Assembly: GCA_903813345.2 (NCBI GenBank)
Contig: CAIIXF020000005.1
Location: 8,561,375-8,625,374, forward strand
Source of the DNA: Owenia fusiformis
Lineage: Eukaryota; Annelida; Polychaeta; Sabellida; Oweniidae
Reading direction: 5' to 3'
DNA: 64,000 nt
The stretch's first letter is position 1. Each line of letters opens with the position of its first letter. The position numbers and the translations under genes were made by a program. Under the pieces are notes generated by a model. The model did not search any database. It was not told where the DNA came from and worked only from the letters and a program-made list of their open reading frames with translations. This document shows positions 54,801 to 62,782 of this stretch, piece after piece.

Positions 54801-57743
54801 CGATTTAAACCTACTTATAAGTCAAGCTGCAGATTATAATTTGGCATAAACCTAGAAAATATAGTCTAGTTTTAATCATATATTTAGCCCATCGCTTCTG
54901 TTACATTGACGAAAGTCCGTTCTATCACCGTTACCTTTGACGAGTTACGTCAATGTAACAAAAGTGATGGTCTCAATGCATGAGGTACAGCTTGAATTCC
55001 AAACCAAGGGCATTTCTAAAAGCTAGACAATATTGTCTAATTCTGTGCCAAATGATAATTTACAACATGACTTATACGTACGTTTAAATCGAGAAATCAA
55101 AAGACTCGTATCCAGGAAGCCCATCCAGTTTGTTACATTGACGTTCCGTCAAAGTAACTAGTTGTGGAACGGTGACTCGGGCGTTGTAGTCAAGTGAACT
55201 CAACTTTATGTTGTTGTTTCACGTTTCTTTTTGATGATTTGGATATTTGATATTTTATTTTTGTTTTCAATATTTGCATCGAGGGTATTAGGCACAGTAT
55301 ATTGCGGTAAATGCTTTTTTGCCCTCTATGCCCTACCAAAAGTTACACAGATAAGATAATGGATCCAATGCTTCAACTAGAATGTATTAAATCTTACCTT
55401 AAACACAGGAAACACTTGATAATTCAAGAAATGTAATCATTTTCGAATATGTTTGAAACAATTTCCAATATGGCTCTCAAGGTCACCGAATACAGTCTAA
55501 ATGTGAAACCATGACACCAAAATGAAATCGTAATTATTTGTTACCAACATATCTGTTTTCGGTTTCTTCACCCTCCTTGGTGTCTGAGAAGGAGATTCAA
55601 TCGCCAGAAGACGCCTTCCTCCCCCTTTACATCTCACTTTTCTCATATATAGACGATGAGTAACTTTTTCGAGTTGAAATCTTGATTTCAATATATGGCT
55701 GCCGTTGTTTATTGTAATTTCGTTTTTCGTTTCACCTAGACATTTACTTTTACACGATCACTACCCAGAATGCATCTACACATTGGGAAAAAATTGTTTT
55801 CAGAAACTTCTTAATTACTTCTTCAATTACGTTTGACGTGTGTAAGGTAGGATTTAATACATTATAGATAAAGAACATATACATCATTTGTGTGATTTTG
55901 GCTGCCCAAGCAGGCCGGGAAAGCGTTTTCCGCAATGTCGAATCAAGTAATTTTTACGACCCTAGTATGCAAGAAAATAATAAAAAATAGATATCCAAAT
56001 TATAAAAAAGGACAATATGGCATACGATGGTCGGATTTATATGACTAGGGCGTTGTTTCCTAAACTTCGCATTCAATAAATGCCGTTATTGATAAATACG
56101 TCATGCGTCATTATGAAGGGGTTAACCCTTTCCCGACGTGAATATAAGAGGAAAATGTTGGCCCTGGTGACGGATAAGTAAGAGCAGTTTTTAGGGGAAA
56201 ACTGAAAATTACCTATGCCCAGGGACCTATACCTTGAATTTTATGCACTGAAATACATTTCTTAGTAAGGACTATCGTATTAGAACAACTTGTCAAAATT
56301 TGGTGTAAAAATACTGAATAGAACTGGAGATATTATCGTTTCATCGATGTATATAAATAAAAATTATGGTGCCAAAAGGAGCCTATCGTCCTGAAAGGTA
56401 TTACTGTAGATTAGTTATCCCCTTCGAAATAATAAGTTGTCTGATTGAATAGTTCCTTGGGGCCGTAATATTACAATTTTACGTACATAAGTTTACTTCA
56501 AATAATTCATCGTGCATGTATATCAGTATGTAGATTGTGAACACAAATACAGGCGATTACTGTTTTCACATTTTCAGGTGGGGCTCAAATGAGGAAGGCA
56601 AAAAATATTGGGTAAGAATAAAATTTTATTCAATAAAATCATGTTTTCTCTGGGAAATAAACTGGGAATAAAACTGATATTAAAAAATCCCGTATCAGCC
56701 AAAATCCCGTATCAGACCCCGTGTCGGAACCCGTGTCAGCCAAAATCCCATATCGGAATATCAAAACATTTCACGAGACTTAATATTGTTATTATGGCAT
56801 TTTATGATCTACTAGTATATATTAGTATTATAAATTATTTCTCTTTAAAACTTGTTAAAAGTTGAAAATGTCATTCGATGAATTAAATTGTATTATTCAA
56901 TATCACCATCATTGGGTGACGAGATACAATTTAAAAAAGTTTCAGAAAAATATTATGGAACAAATGGGTTATTGATAGTCGTAATGGAATATGAATTTTT
57001 CCCCGAGAAAATATGATACTGGCCCCGGAAAATATCATATTGACACTCGGGCTGTCGCCGATCGGTCAATATGATATTTTCTTTGGGCAATATCATATTT
57101 TCCCTCGAAATAAAATTAATATTTCATCCCTCCCATTAAATAACCTCTTTATCCCATGATACTACTACTTCCCGGTGAATAACACCCAGGAACAATTTTT
57201 ATATTGCGAAAAATCGTATGGTCTTCCAAATTCGTATTTAACTCCTAATCCCGCACACGAAAATGGTATTCACCTCGCGGGAATTTCTTCCTGCTTCTTC
57301 AGTTTGATTTGTATGGCAAGCTTAACGATATTTTCCAAACAGAGAGAAAAGAGCGACTTTGAAACGTAAATACAATTACTATTTTCTCTATAATAGACAC
57401 AGATGCTCCGTTTTGTTACGTTGACGTTCCGTCTATGTAACTAGTTGACGTGGAACAGTGAATGTGGCAGCAAGGACAGGGCCTTACGCAAATTATTTTA
57501 TATGTTTTAAATTTTGATTTCTAGGTTGTTGCTAATTCCTGGGGCCCGGAGTGGGGAAAAAATGGATATTTCCATATCAAGAGAGGCGTCGACGAGTGTG
57601 GGATTGAGTCAGACGTGTATGGTATCAATAGTGCTGAGAAAAAAGTGGGTATAAGGAAGCCTGATCGGCTAAATATTGAACGAAGATCAGACTTAAAAAA
57701 TTTATACAAAAGGCACCCCGAGCATACTGAGACTACCCCTTAA
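30604..57743 (+). CDS. TINAGL1: TINAG/TINAGL1-like secreted cathepsin-fold protein (9 exons)
   Basis: Join: 30604-30883, 40156-40234, 41377-41495, 42724-43074, 47577-47724, 53138-53309, 53811-53977, 56578-56611, 57525-57743, which is 522 codons plus stop. Order: probable signal peptide (residues 1-20), somatomedin-B domain with eight cysteines (C34-C81), a Cys-rich VWC/follistatin-like region (about 95-145), the family linker with KYRLGT, then a papain-fold (peptidase C1) domain. The catalytic Cys is replaced: the motif reads CGSSWALS with Ser (TCT, 43053-43055) where papain has Cys. His ([11 protein letters not shown]) and Asn (ANSWG) are kept. Cys-to-Ser replacement and the SMB-C1 order are TINAG hallmarks: extracellular-matrix proteins that bind matrix and are not active proteases. 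TINAG and TINAGL1 cannot be distinguished. Introns of up to 9 kb contain many mobile elements and a nested methyltransferase relic. Confidence 0.9.
31030..31345. mobile_element. Palindromic MITE-like region
   Basis: TTACCACCTTG near 31030 is partly mirrored by GGTGGTAATAA near 31239, and AACGTCATTTCT (31257) is inverted as AGAAATGACGTT (31340). Between them lies an almost perfect hairpin (31281-31329) with arms AGTGAAATATTGGACC and GGTCCAATATTTCACT. Confidence 0.6.
32782..33290 (-). pseudogene. Unrecognised interrupted coding relic
   Basis: Minus-strand reading gives about 170 residues of ordinary-looking protein in one frame, interrupted by two TAG codons near 33117-33126. The parts include [16 protein letters not shown] and [16 protein letters not shown]. 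No family recognised; there is no start or splice evidence. It could be a fragment of a mobile or viral gene or chance. Confidence 0.25.
34129..34995 (+). pseudogene. Decayed non-LTR retrotransposon reverse transcriptase (N-terminal half)
   Basis: Broken pieces of an [59 protein letters not shown] then stop, and [18 protein letters not shown]. Several stops and frameshifts separate them and the YADD region onward is absent. It resembles the jockey/CR1-like family of the copy at 45832-46890. Confidence 0.85.
35278..35558 (+). pseudogene. Possible 5' exon of the nested methyltransferase relic
   Basis: The ATG frame ends in [20 protein letters not shown] before a GTAAGA at 35559. Hydrophobic segments that would suit a type II membrane anchor are seen in the two other frames ([18 protein letters not shown] from 35291; [14 protein letters not shown] from about 35329), as if indels had split a membrane-anchor region. 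The phase at 35558 does not fit the exon at 37352, so an exon would be missing between them. The link to the methyltransferase is inference. Confidence 0.3.
36124..36180. mobile_element. Tiny palindromic element, about 57 bp
   Basis: AGGGGGCCGTTCTTGG at the left is mirrored by CCAAGAACGGTCCCCT at the right around a short CGTAACTTACGA centre. It may be an extremely reduced MITE. Confidence 0.5.
36274..37255. repeat. 32-bp minisatellite, about 30 copies
   Basis: Nearly 1 kb of a 32-bp unit, AGCATCTCTTCATAGTGACA followed by TCACTTCAATGT, head to tail with scattered single-base variants. It lies between the methyltransferase-relic segments. No spacers alternate with it, so it is not a CRISPR array. 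Confidence 0.95.
37352..39214 (+). pseudogene. Terminal exon of a SAM-dependent methyltransferase gene, split by a transposon
   Basis: An acceptor-like TTACTTTGCAG at 37341-37351 precedes [15 protein letters not shown], the SAM-binding motif I of class I methyltransferases. It continues with [23 protein letters not shown] and [14 protein letters not shown], then a TGA. The frame resumes at 39002 with [15 protein letters not shown] and ends at TAA 39212-39214. The order (DDGGH, VEDVHT, GGG, FIEY) resembles bacterial-type O-methyltransferase / cephalosporin-hydroxylase-like proteins. The interruption is exactly the element 37686-38998 plus one TATT copy. It is nested in intron 1 of the TINAG-like gene, same strand. 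Confidence 0.8.
37686..38998. mobile_element. 1313-bp non-autonomous transposon inside the methyltransferase exon
   Basis: Inverted ends of 30 bp starting GATACGACGTCAGATACTGT (left) and GATACAACGTCAGATACTGT (right, inverted) agree at 29 of 30 positions. TATT flanks both sides (37682-37685 and 38999-39002), a 4-bp target duplication. There is no transposase frame. Removing the element and one TATT restores HTAYYWRYGGG. Confidence 0.9.
40156..40234 (+). CDS. TINAGL1: TINAG-like exon 2 (79 bp)
   Basis: Acceptor TTTACAG before 40156 and donor GTGAGT at 40235. It encodes [14 protein letters not shown] and NCCKK. Phase 1 in, phase 2 out, fitting both neighbours. Confidence 0.85.
40344..41139. repeat. 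Composite dispersed repeat with direct and inverted parts
   Basis: A roughly 95-bp block (TTGAAAAAATAAATCTTCCA ... GATCACCGGGCGTG) occurs at 40346-40441 and again at 41046-41137 in direct orientation. The sequence next to it (40445-40545, with GATATGAGATCTATT) is inverted relative to 40935-41035 (AATAGATCTCATATC). A related copy lies at 22620-23117. Placed between TINAG exons 2 and 3. Confidence 0.65.
41377..41495 (+). CDS. TINAGL1: TINAG-like exon 3 (119 bp)
   Basis: Acceptor GTTGCAG before 41377 and donor GTAACT at 41496. It encodes [14 protein letters not shown], a VWC-like block, then [17 protein letters not shown], matching the VNQGDYGWQAGN-type segment of TINAG proteins. Confidence 0.88.
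42488..42600. repeat. Fragment of the GGCCCATAGCCAGG dispersed repeat
   Basis: GCAGGCCCATAGCCAGG followed by GGGCTCACTTTT and GGTTCACTTTTGA motifs, as in 16162-16317. The right terminal repeat was not found. It lies just upstream of TINAG-like exon 4. Confidence 0.5.
42724..43074 (+). CDS. TINAGL1: TINAG-like exon 4: linker and pseudo-active site
   Basis: It encodes [14 protein letters not shown], a Ser/Arg-rich linker, then [20 protein letters not shown]. Donor GTAAGT at 43075. The start was chosen at the AG at 42722-42723 because only this acceptor restores phase (G+GC=Gly) and gives YFGKSL in register with the family. Its pyrimidine tract is poor and other AGs lie at 42705 and 42720. Confidence 0.75.
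43311..43492. mobile_element. Short element with CAGTGGCGGATC-type ends
   Basis: CAGTGGCGGATCAAG at the left and CTGGATCCGTCTCTG at the right form an imperfect inverted pair. The interior has GGCC-rich spaced motifs and a C-run. About 180 bp, with no coding capacity. Confidence 0.6.
43741..44221. mobile_element. 481-bp MITE with TAACACCCCAGTCA ends
   Basis: TAACACCCCAGTCACATG at the left is inverted as TTTGACTGGGGTGTTA at the right, consistent with a TA target. The interior is unusually CG-rich, with further inverted pieces (GCGGCAAGCGTAG, TACGGCGAGCGTAG). Confidence 0.78.
44600..45611. mobile_element. Mariner-type element with long inverted repeats and transposase remnant
   Basis: CGAGGGGTCATCAATAAGTA at the left and the inverse TACTTATTGATCACCCCTCG at the right (with small differences), each next to TA. 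Arms of about 200 bp. A plus-strand remnant at about 44970-45120 encodes [12 protein letters not shown] and [12 protein letters not shown], the DNAPAH and PDL.PCDF motifs of mariner transposases. About 1 kb and broken. Confidence 0.85.
45832..46890 (-). pseudogene. 5'-truncated LINE reverse transcriptase (jockey/CR1-like)
   Basis: An open frame of 352 codons with [37 protein letters not shown], the catalytic FADD box ([15 protein letters not shown]) and the thumb region with [15 protein letters not shown]. The frame starts abruptly inside the palm domain at 46890, with no upstream endonuclease, as expected for a 5'-truncated insertion. It looks younger than the copy at 34129. It lies in TINAG intron 4. 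Confidence 0.9.
47577..47724 (+). CDS. TINAGL1: TINAG-like exon 5 (C1 domain)
   Basis: Acceptor CATTTCAG before 47577 and donor GTAAGT at 47725. [12 protein letters not shown] and [20 protein letters not shown] match the VASDRVSIHS and LLSC..GC.GGR blocks of TINAG-like proteins. Phase 1 in, phase 2 out. Confidence 0.92.
47976..48449. repeat. Left 474-bp terminal direct repeat
   Basis: Begins AGGTACAATACAACTCACGT and ends GTTTTCTACCTAA. The first and last 20 bases form an imperfect inverted repeat (about 17 of 20). A minus-strand open frame of 84 codons is shared with the right copy but has no recognisable motif. Confidence 0.92.
48575..48952 (+). CDS. His-Cys-box / zf-His_Me_endon endonuclease
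   Basis: 125 codons. Cys-Trp start block ([19 protein letters not shown]), [11 protein letters not shown], then [20 protein letters not shown] with the His-Cys-box histidine and zinc cysteines. [12 protein letters not shown] supplies an Asn, and [10 protein letters not shown] a second zinc cluster. This is the layout of the zinc-binding homing-endonuclease family that includes I-PpoI (His-Me finger nucleases), which cut double-stranded DNA. All key residues look intact. It could start at an upstream exon, since AAAATAG before the ATG resembles an acceptor. It converges on the transposase gene with a gap of 23 bases. Confidence 0.82.
   Translation: MDAWGAKYARRLGREATVYPNNCIIWTGYRNKATGYGQLCIQKRGSQKWVTVSAHWLSYATRHPNDTLDLTTLDLSHLCHNKLCININHLSLEPHSVNNVRMGCINAGKCRQHGAYPDCLLKWKM
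48976..50241 (-). CDS. Mutator-like transposase, ORF B (catalytic part, -1 frame)
   Basis: Read from 50241 in the -1 frame of [24 protein letters not shown] places the probable first catalytic Asp right after the frame switch. Then [21 protein letters not shown] (probable second Asp), a Cys-containing [17 protein letters not shown] block and a Lys/Arg-rich C-terminus. An internal ATG at 50139 would miss the first Asp, so independent initiation would give a defective enzyme. With ORF A the fused protein would be about 690 residues, usual for this superfamily. Assignment to the animal Mutator-like (PF20700-type) group is from recall of the motif order. Confidence 0.72.
   Translation of the reverse strand, partial: VQVAFDGCYSSSTFGSWGKLGQRATRAVGVSVETMTDAMQIISVCLYNKLCWRGAYLRARGFDVKCPGGHDGCTSNIKKSEAFQEFNMGYKLAKDLDADNLQIEYLTTDGDAKGSLGAQSFYDEKQSNHKVTKLSDRVHKGQLQFKHSLKASFSKHMFPGNKDLQQKMFSLDIKERCDKIMGQLAKKYNDLGVVSVQYMNKVITSTVNCYAGNHEQCKPHLNGCKGAKKSWLETSHNLKVCGITKNDKLMPSQEDCKFIRVLLEMKLGPEAVNDGRFYTHTNKNEASNKVIAEYLPKNKVFSATCNGRLHSAVLDINHGRENATHLKLELIGAPISSASAAKHLRSMSEKKRYMRKYKNSPHARKNKSFHRAYYTRQYLHTRLEKRTSDYKKEQLDKKPILKLKLRRSPRFGDHDYAQEII
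50232..51050 (-). CDS. Mutator-like transposase, ORF A (N-terminal, zinc-binding part)
   Basis: 272 codons from an ATG at 51050. The N-terminus is hydrophilic. Residues from about 110 carry the mutator-type N-terminal block [40 protein letters not shown], a Cys cluster probably binding zinc and DNA, followed by a Lys-rich [20 protein letters not shown]. It ends at TAG 50232-50234 immediately after an in-phase A AAA AAG heptamer. The -1 frame continues directly into the catalytic region. It lacks the catalytic Asp residues. Confidence 0.75.
   Translation of the reverse strand: MSTMSKPPRGFGHFYSKNKFRNQQTFSEGHTQHPAYGTVANREEESSPPTKIRRLDQETHSLVVRKSRGGNSYEVPDVHMQPGRGKILRPKLSEPKISDKYITVEPLDGTVGGDETLIVSQNSMINCFNLVAKDHRAHSKKCRGDLKVHKKIPFGLVCKMQLSCSKCGFLSKMCKLYEEVKGKKKGGRRKAKINVAIHVALQSSSIGVEAFRKILATCNARAPSSQGMQKNSKAVSGDIEKMGENDLKTRRSKLIEVNKLRGVSSKDEKKSR
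50241..50249 (-). promoter_or_regulatory. Candidate -1 ribosomal frameshift site (A AAA AAG)
   Basis: In the ORF A frame the codons are GAA AAA AAG then TCC AGG TAG. A -1 slip on A AAA AAG re-reads G and continues GTC CAG GTA GCA into ORF B. The phase is exactly that required for a slippery heptamer. The alternative is loss of one A from an eight-A run. Confidence 0.45.
51662..52135. repeat. Right 474-bp terminal direct repeat
   Basis: Same length and orientation as 47976-48449. The only difference I see is CACTACGTGTG here against CACTACGCGTG in the left copy. Confidence 0.92.
53138..53309 (+). CDS. TINAGL1: TINAG-like exon 6 (C1 domain)
   Basis: Acceptor ATTTTAG before 53138 and donor GTAAGT at 53310. 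One base (G+G+A=Gly) then 57 codons: [13 protein letters not shown], a Lys-rich stretch, [20 protein letters not shown] takes the place of the conserved CYPF/CYPY motif. It joins exon 7 in phase 0. Confidence 0.85.
53393..53432. repeat. Perfect short hairpin
   Basis: CATGGGCTTTCAA and TTGAAAGCCCATG around TTACTAG in the TINAG intron between exons 6 and 7. Function unknown. Confidence 0.6.
53811..53977 (+). CDS. TINAGL1: TINAG-like exon 7 (C1 domain, His region)
   Basis: Acceptor GTTATAG before 53811 and donor GTATGT at 53978. [27 protein letters not shown] and [10 protein letters not shown] include the retained active-site-position histidine. Confidence 0.93.
54607..55170. mobile_element. 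Foldback element, about 560 bp
   Basis: TTCCACAACTAGTTACTTTG at the left end is inverted as CAAAGTAACTAGTTGTGGAA at the right. Inner inverted pieces continue (CTCGATTTAAAC against GTTTAAATCGAG; CATTGACG near the centre), so most of the element could fold on itself. A related end occurs near 57415-57465. Confidence 0.65.
54638..55391. repeat. Pair of 110-bp direct repeats
   Basis: AGGGTATTAGGCACAGTATA begins both 54638-54747 and 55282-55391. The copies differ at only a few bases and run to ACTAGAATGTATTAAA. The first lies inside the foldback element, the second just outside it. Confidence 0.8.
56578..56611 (+). CDS. TINAGL1: TINAG-like exon 8, 34-bp microexon
   Basis: Acceptor TTTTCAG before 56578 and donor GTAAGA at 56612. 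One base then [11 protein letters not shown], the exact link between IVG and VVANSWG in C1 peptidases. Confidence 0.9.
57003..57110. repeat. Imperfect palindrome of GAAAATATGATA/TATCATATTTTC motifs
   Basis: GAAAATATGATACTGGCCCC and AAAATATCATATTGAC at the left are mirrored by GTCAATATGATATTTT and CAATATCATATTTTC at the right. It resembles the hairpin at 31281 in style. Confidence 0.55.
57525..57743 (+). CDS. TINAGL1: TINAG-like terminal exon
   Basis: Acceptor TTTCTAG before 57525, stop TAA at 57741-57743. [20 protein letters not shown] and DECGIES match the C1 C-terminus. They are followed by a charged tail of about 30 residues ending HPEHTETTP, longer than usual for TINAG-like proteins. Confidence 0.93.
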   Translation, partial: VVANSWGPEWGKNGYFHIKRGVDECGIESDVYGINSAEKKVGIRKPDRLNIERRSDLKNLYKRHPEHTETTP

Positions 57744-59992
57744 AATTCTACTCGATAACGTTAACTATTTATGTTGACCACTAGATTCCCATTTACAAAA
57801 ATATTGACTGTATTTCTTTATTTATTAACATTCGTTTGAAAAGCTCAACATGTACGTCCACCAGTCTATATGCACCTCGTAATAGTCTGCCAGCTCTAGA
57901 TACAAGGAGATGTTTGTCTGAGTGTCTGCCACAAAAAGCAACTACTATACAGTGTCATTTATATGCCCTACACTGGACTATGTTTCGTGTATATGACAAC
58001 AGGGGCTTTCACTTAAAAACAAGGATTTGAGCAAGGATGTATTGACTTTACATGGGGGATCTGCACTATTGACTTATTAACATGGGGATAGTATCATTTA
58101 TCCCATGCCTAGTAGAGTTTTAGGGAGATAAGTTGGTAAGGTAAATCCCATATCCTGATTTAGGAGTTTCCATATCCAGAACCTCCATATCTCCCGTCAT
58201 ATCTTCCGTTCGAGGGCATATCTTCCCGCTTTGAAAAAAAATTGAAGAAATATTTGGAAAAAAAACTTTGAAAAATAATTTGAAAAATGTAAAAAATTGG
58301 TATCGATATGGCGAACTGAATTCAACATTGTTTTTTCTTCAACCAATTATCGAAAACAATCTGTAAAAAGCAAGGTCCTTTATATAGTGTTCACAGATAT
58401 TGACAACAATTTAGTGCGAAAATTTTTTAAATATATTTTTTATAACTGTTTTTGTTAAAATTTTTATACAAAGGAAAATTTGGTTTATTTAAAGTGTCTC
58501 ACATTTTCGATCAAAACTTGCCATGCAAACATGTTAGTATACTTTACTGGCCCCCGTGCTGTAACAAGGAACCCAAAACACATTAAAACGTAAACATAAA
58601 CCAATTAGTCACTTCACTATGAAAGTGGGGGTGTTAGCAATGTAATGGGTATTAGCAGAATACGCTGTGTGCATTGACTAACACAATATCAGTGGTCATT
58701 TACTGTGTCAACTTAGTAACCCTTGCATATCGTGCTCACTCAAGTATTGAATAATTTTTTTATGATCTAAATATTTGTGGTTTATAAAAAAAGTGATATA
58801 TTTTAGTTAGAAATACATTAATTAATATATTCATTCAAACAGCACTAGAATGCGGGAAGAAAGAGCAATGGTGACAAAATGCAGACAGAATTTTCCGTAA
58901 GGGTTTACAAACATTTCTGGACACAATCATGTACTTCATGTGTACTGTTATTTTTAGTGCTGTATTTATTGATATAATTTCACATATTAAAATCATATTT
59001 TCCAGCAATGACTTCAAATTCGGAACCACACCCATATCACATTTTCTTCAATAACTCCAAACATGTGTAAACATTGACCATGTGCACATAAATTCAGATT
59101 TCACGAGCTCTTTCCTATTCGAGTACCTCATACACCCCTGCATGGATTTGAGTTGGATTCGCGTGAGCCGATACACATCGCAAACGCTGATTGGATAAAG
59201 ATTGCGAGAATCTTTAACAACACGTACTCTAGAACCCCAATATAGATGAAAATTAAAGTAAACCCTTTATTTCATTAATAATCAAACAAACTCCATATAA
59301 GGAGAGGCGGTCTTCGGTCTCTCAGGTAGATATGCATATCTCCCTCTGGATAAACCCCATATCCAAAACCTCTCAGTACATAACCCTTATATACCTGAAC
59401 CATCATAGATATTTATTTAGGTAGAGTTTTTGTCACTCTCTACCTTTCATACACGGCACATAACCTTTTTTCAAGCATTATACAGTGTTTTATTATTTTA
59501 ATGTAGTGATGCCAAAACATTGTTCCATGCAATTTCTCTTACTATTGCAGACGTTTTTACCCTGTTGCGGCCATCTATTTTCCAAATTCTATATTCTCGT
59601 ATTAATCAAAAGTATTTAGTTTTTATCAAAATCAATTGATCATACAAATAATGCGATTACGTATATAAATTGTCTGTAGAGGGCTACCTTGTGTAACCCC
59701 ATTTTAGAGGCAAAAGCCCCTCATGGACTAAAAGGCCGTAGACTTCAAACTGCGTCAACCAATATCTTTAGGTAACACGATTAATTTTCCAAAAACTTGA
59801 CTGTGTTATGCAGGTTTGGCTCATGATTTTGAACTAGATGATGGTATCGTTTTGATTTATTCTGCATAAGTAGACAACAATGTAGTTTTTACTGACAAAG
59901 CTTTATTTTTTGACATATGTTTCAGGGAAATGGGACTGATACACAAACTAGCTCACAATTAATGCATTTATATCTTATACTAATATAATATA

Positions 59993-61021
59993 GTACCCCA
60001 AAGGTAATTTTGTCGCAACTTCAAAATTAAATAGTGCCACTAATTTTTACTTATTTTCCATGAAAGGAGCATACCTTCTCTGTAGTGTTCCTAACCCTCA
60101 ATTTTTTTGTTTTTTCTTTAAACCTTTAATTTTAGAAAATACATTTATTTAGAAAATGTGTACATTTTCAATTTACTGCAAAAATAGAACAAAATCATAA
60201 CATTTTGTAACTTTTTATTCACATCGTCGTAACTTTATTCATTCATATTATCCGGGCATGGGTTTAAATAAAAATAATCTTTGAGAGCCCTAGTATTTAA
60301 CAACTCTTTATTTAGCATGACTGTGAATGTTATTGAATATTAGAGTCAATGTCTTCTATTTATTGGTATTGCTGTTCAGGAAATTAAAAAAACTGTGTAT
60401 TGTGACCCTGACAGGCTCTGCGCTGGGCAACATAACTCTTTGATATCCTATTTACAAAATCAGTTCTCCCTGTATGTTCATCAAAAAATGGCAAATGCTT
60501 CTGAAGTCTCTTATTTGCTGCAAGATATATATCATTTTAGAGCTTGAAGACACTCCTCAAATGACAAAAGACCAACAATTATGCGACAATACTCACCCCT
60601 TGGTGAGTTTAGTGGATGCTATCTGCATATGCACTCTGCTGGATGGCTTTATTGAACAATTCTCCAGGATGTTCAATAGGGGGTAGCATAACTTCACTGA
60701 TACTGGCACTTTCCAGTTTTGTAAAGTATGCAGTTGTAGGGTTGAAAGACTCTGGAGCAAATCCTTCTATACCCTTGCTTCATACTTTTTAGAACTGTAT
60801 TCGTGCATGTACTGTGTTACACATATTACCAGCAATTTGCTGCGATTTTGCTACATTTTTGCAAAAAATCGAAAATCAATACAAAAAACCACAACCTCTA
60901 GATGTGACATTAAAAAAATAGTCCAAAGAACATGTGTTCCAAAGAAGAGTAAAAATTAGTGACATTAGGTAATTTTGAAGTTCGCGACATTTTGACAATT
61001 TTGAAGTTTCCTATGGGGTAC
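59993..61021. mobile_element. 1.03-kb TA-flanked element with GTACCCCA ends
   Basis: TA|GTACCCCAAAGG at the left and CCTATGGGGTAC|TA at the right. Further inverted similarity inside uses TTCAAAATTA / TAATTTTGAAG strings. No intact transposase was found. Confidence 0.7.
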
Positions 61022-61826
61022 TAATATGTTACTTCACGACCACTGGTTTGATTCACTGGTCTTTAAGGCTGTGTGTATGATTAACTTTAACTGTCGATCA
61101 GTAAATGTATGTTACGATGAAACACTTTTACAACATTAGAATAGTAACAGAAACCCCGAGTCTATGATTTATGTCAAAAATACAACCTGAGTGCTATGGT
61201 AACCATTATTTTATTGTTTGGAGGCCATGAGATTAGAAACTTTCTAAATACAAGATATTTAAAGAGGTGTTGATTTGAGCAAGATTCCTTAAAATTTGAC
61301 ATAATGGGAAACCGAGTGTCTTTACCTAGTGAACACCTTGTATTAAACCATAAATCATGGAATCTTTATTCCCAATGTATTGAATTGAGAATTAAAAACA
61401 AAATCATTATATATTATGTCATATTATATTATATCATGTATCACATACCATATTATATCATGAATCATATATATCATAATATATTATATTGCATTAATTT
61501 ATACATGTATATCATTTTAGAACTGTTTGATCTTTCTATAAAATGAAACTTGGGACGTAATGGATAAAAAATGTCTGGAGCACGGAATAATCTGTAAAAT
61601 TGCTATCCTCTGGACATGTGTCTTAATAAAAATGATATTTGGAAATATAAATATGCTAAAAGACAATTTAACTCCAGCGTAGGATGTAAAATACATTTTA
61701 TTTATTTATTTATTCATTTTGGTCTCACAACAGATTTATTTTACAAATACTAGTAGTACTAAAATATCATTAAAAACACTGCCCCAGCCAGTGCGGCTTA
61801 TGCGAGACTACGTTTCATATATGTAT

Positions 61827-62782
61827 AGGGTGTCTCAAAAAATGTACCCAAAATTATATCAAAACCATAGACAAACCAATCAATATTTTCAGACATTTTT
61901 TGCATGGTCTTGTAGATAAAAGATGAAATTTTTTTCCCTGTACACAGTTTTTAATTCAGTTTTGCTCTTTTGATACTTTAACCCGTTACCCTTTACACCA
62001 CATATTCAATGTAACCTCATATTTCGATGACAGTCTGCATCCTTACTACTACATTGTTCATCACATTTGATATTTCTGGTGAAATGCTTTGATTTCTGTT
62101 CGGAAGCTGGTCTTAAGTTGTTCTAGGTCTCTTAGCTTGGGTTTAGCATAAAAATGGTCCTTCAAATAGCCTCAGAGAAAAAAGTATGGGCCGTCAAAAA
62201 TGGTGAATAGGGAGGCCCTCACGATGTCTTATAGCCCCCTTATACAGAGCGGTCAGAGGCTCAAGAAACTGCATTGCTTGGGGTTCTAAAGTAGCTTTTG
62301 TTTGTGTATCGATTTGAGACCACTGTGTTTTCATTTGGATATGATTTGGTCTCCAGGATAGCCTGCCTAACTCGGGAAGGTAACTCCTGAATCATTTGAC
62401 GATAATTGACCTGATTATCTGTGTTTGTCCTGCCATTGTCATCCTCAAACATCTTTCTCTGTGGCTATTTGAAGCAAAAAGACCTGGAACAACTTAAGGG
62501 CAACATCCAAAGAGAAATCCAAAACATTCCACCAGAATTATTATCAAATGTGATGTAGCAGTAAGGATACAGGCTGTCATCGAAATATGAGGTTACGTCA
62601 ATTATGTGGTGTAAAAGGTAAAGGGTTAAAGCATCAAAAAGACAAGACTGAAATAAAAATGGTGTATTGGGGAGAAAACTTTCATGTTTTGGCTACATGA
62701 CCATGCAAACAATGTCTGAAAATATTGATTGGTTTATCTGTGCTCTTCACATACTTTTGGGTACATTTTTTGAGACACCCTG
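61827..62782. mobile_element. Mariner-type element with about 250-bp inverted repeats
   Basis: AGGGTGTCTCAAAAAATGTA at the left, inverted as TACATTTTTTGAGACACCCT at the right, with TA beyond. The arms (61827-62073 and 62536-62782) match imperfectly throughout. On the minus strand about 62190-62075 reads GYLKDHFYAKPKLRDLEQLK after a stop, the C-terminal end of a mariner-like transposase. The gene is broken. Confidence 0.82.
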
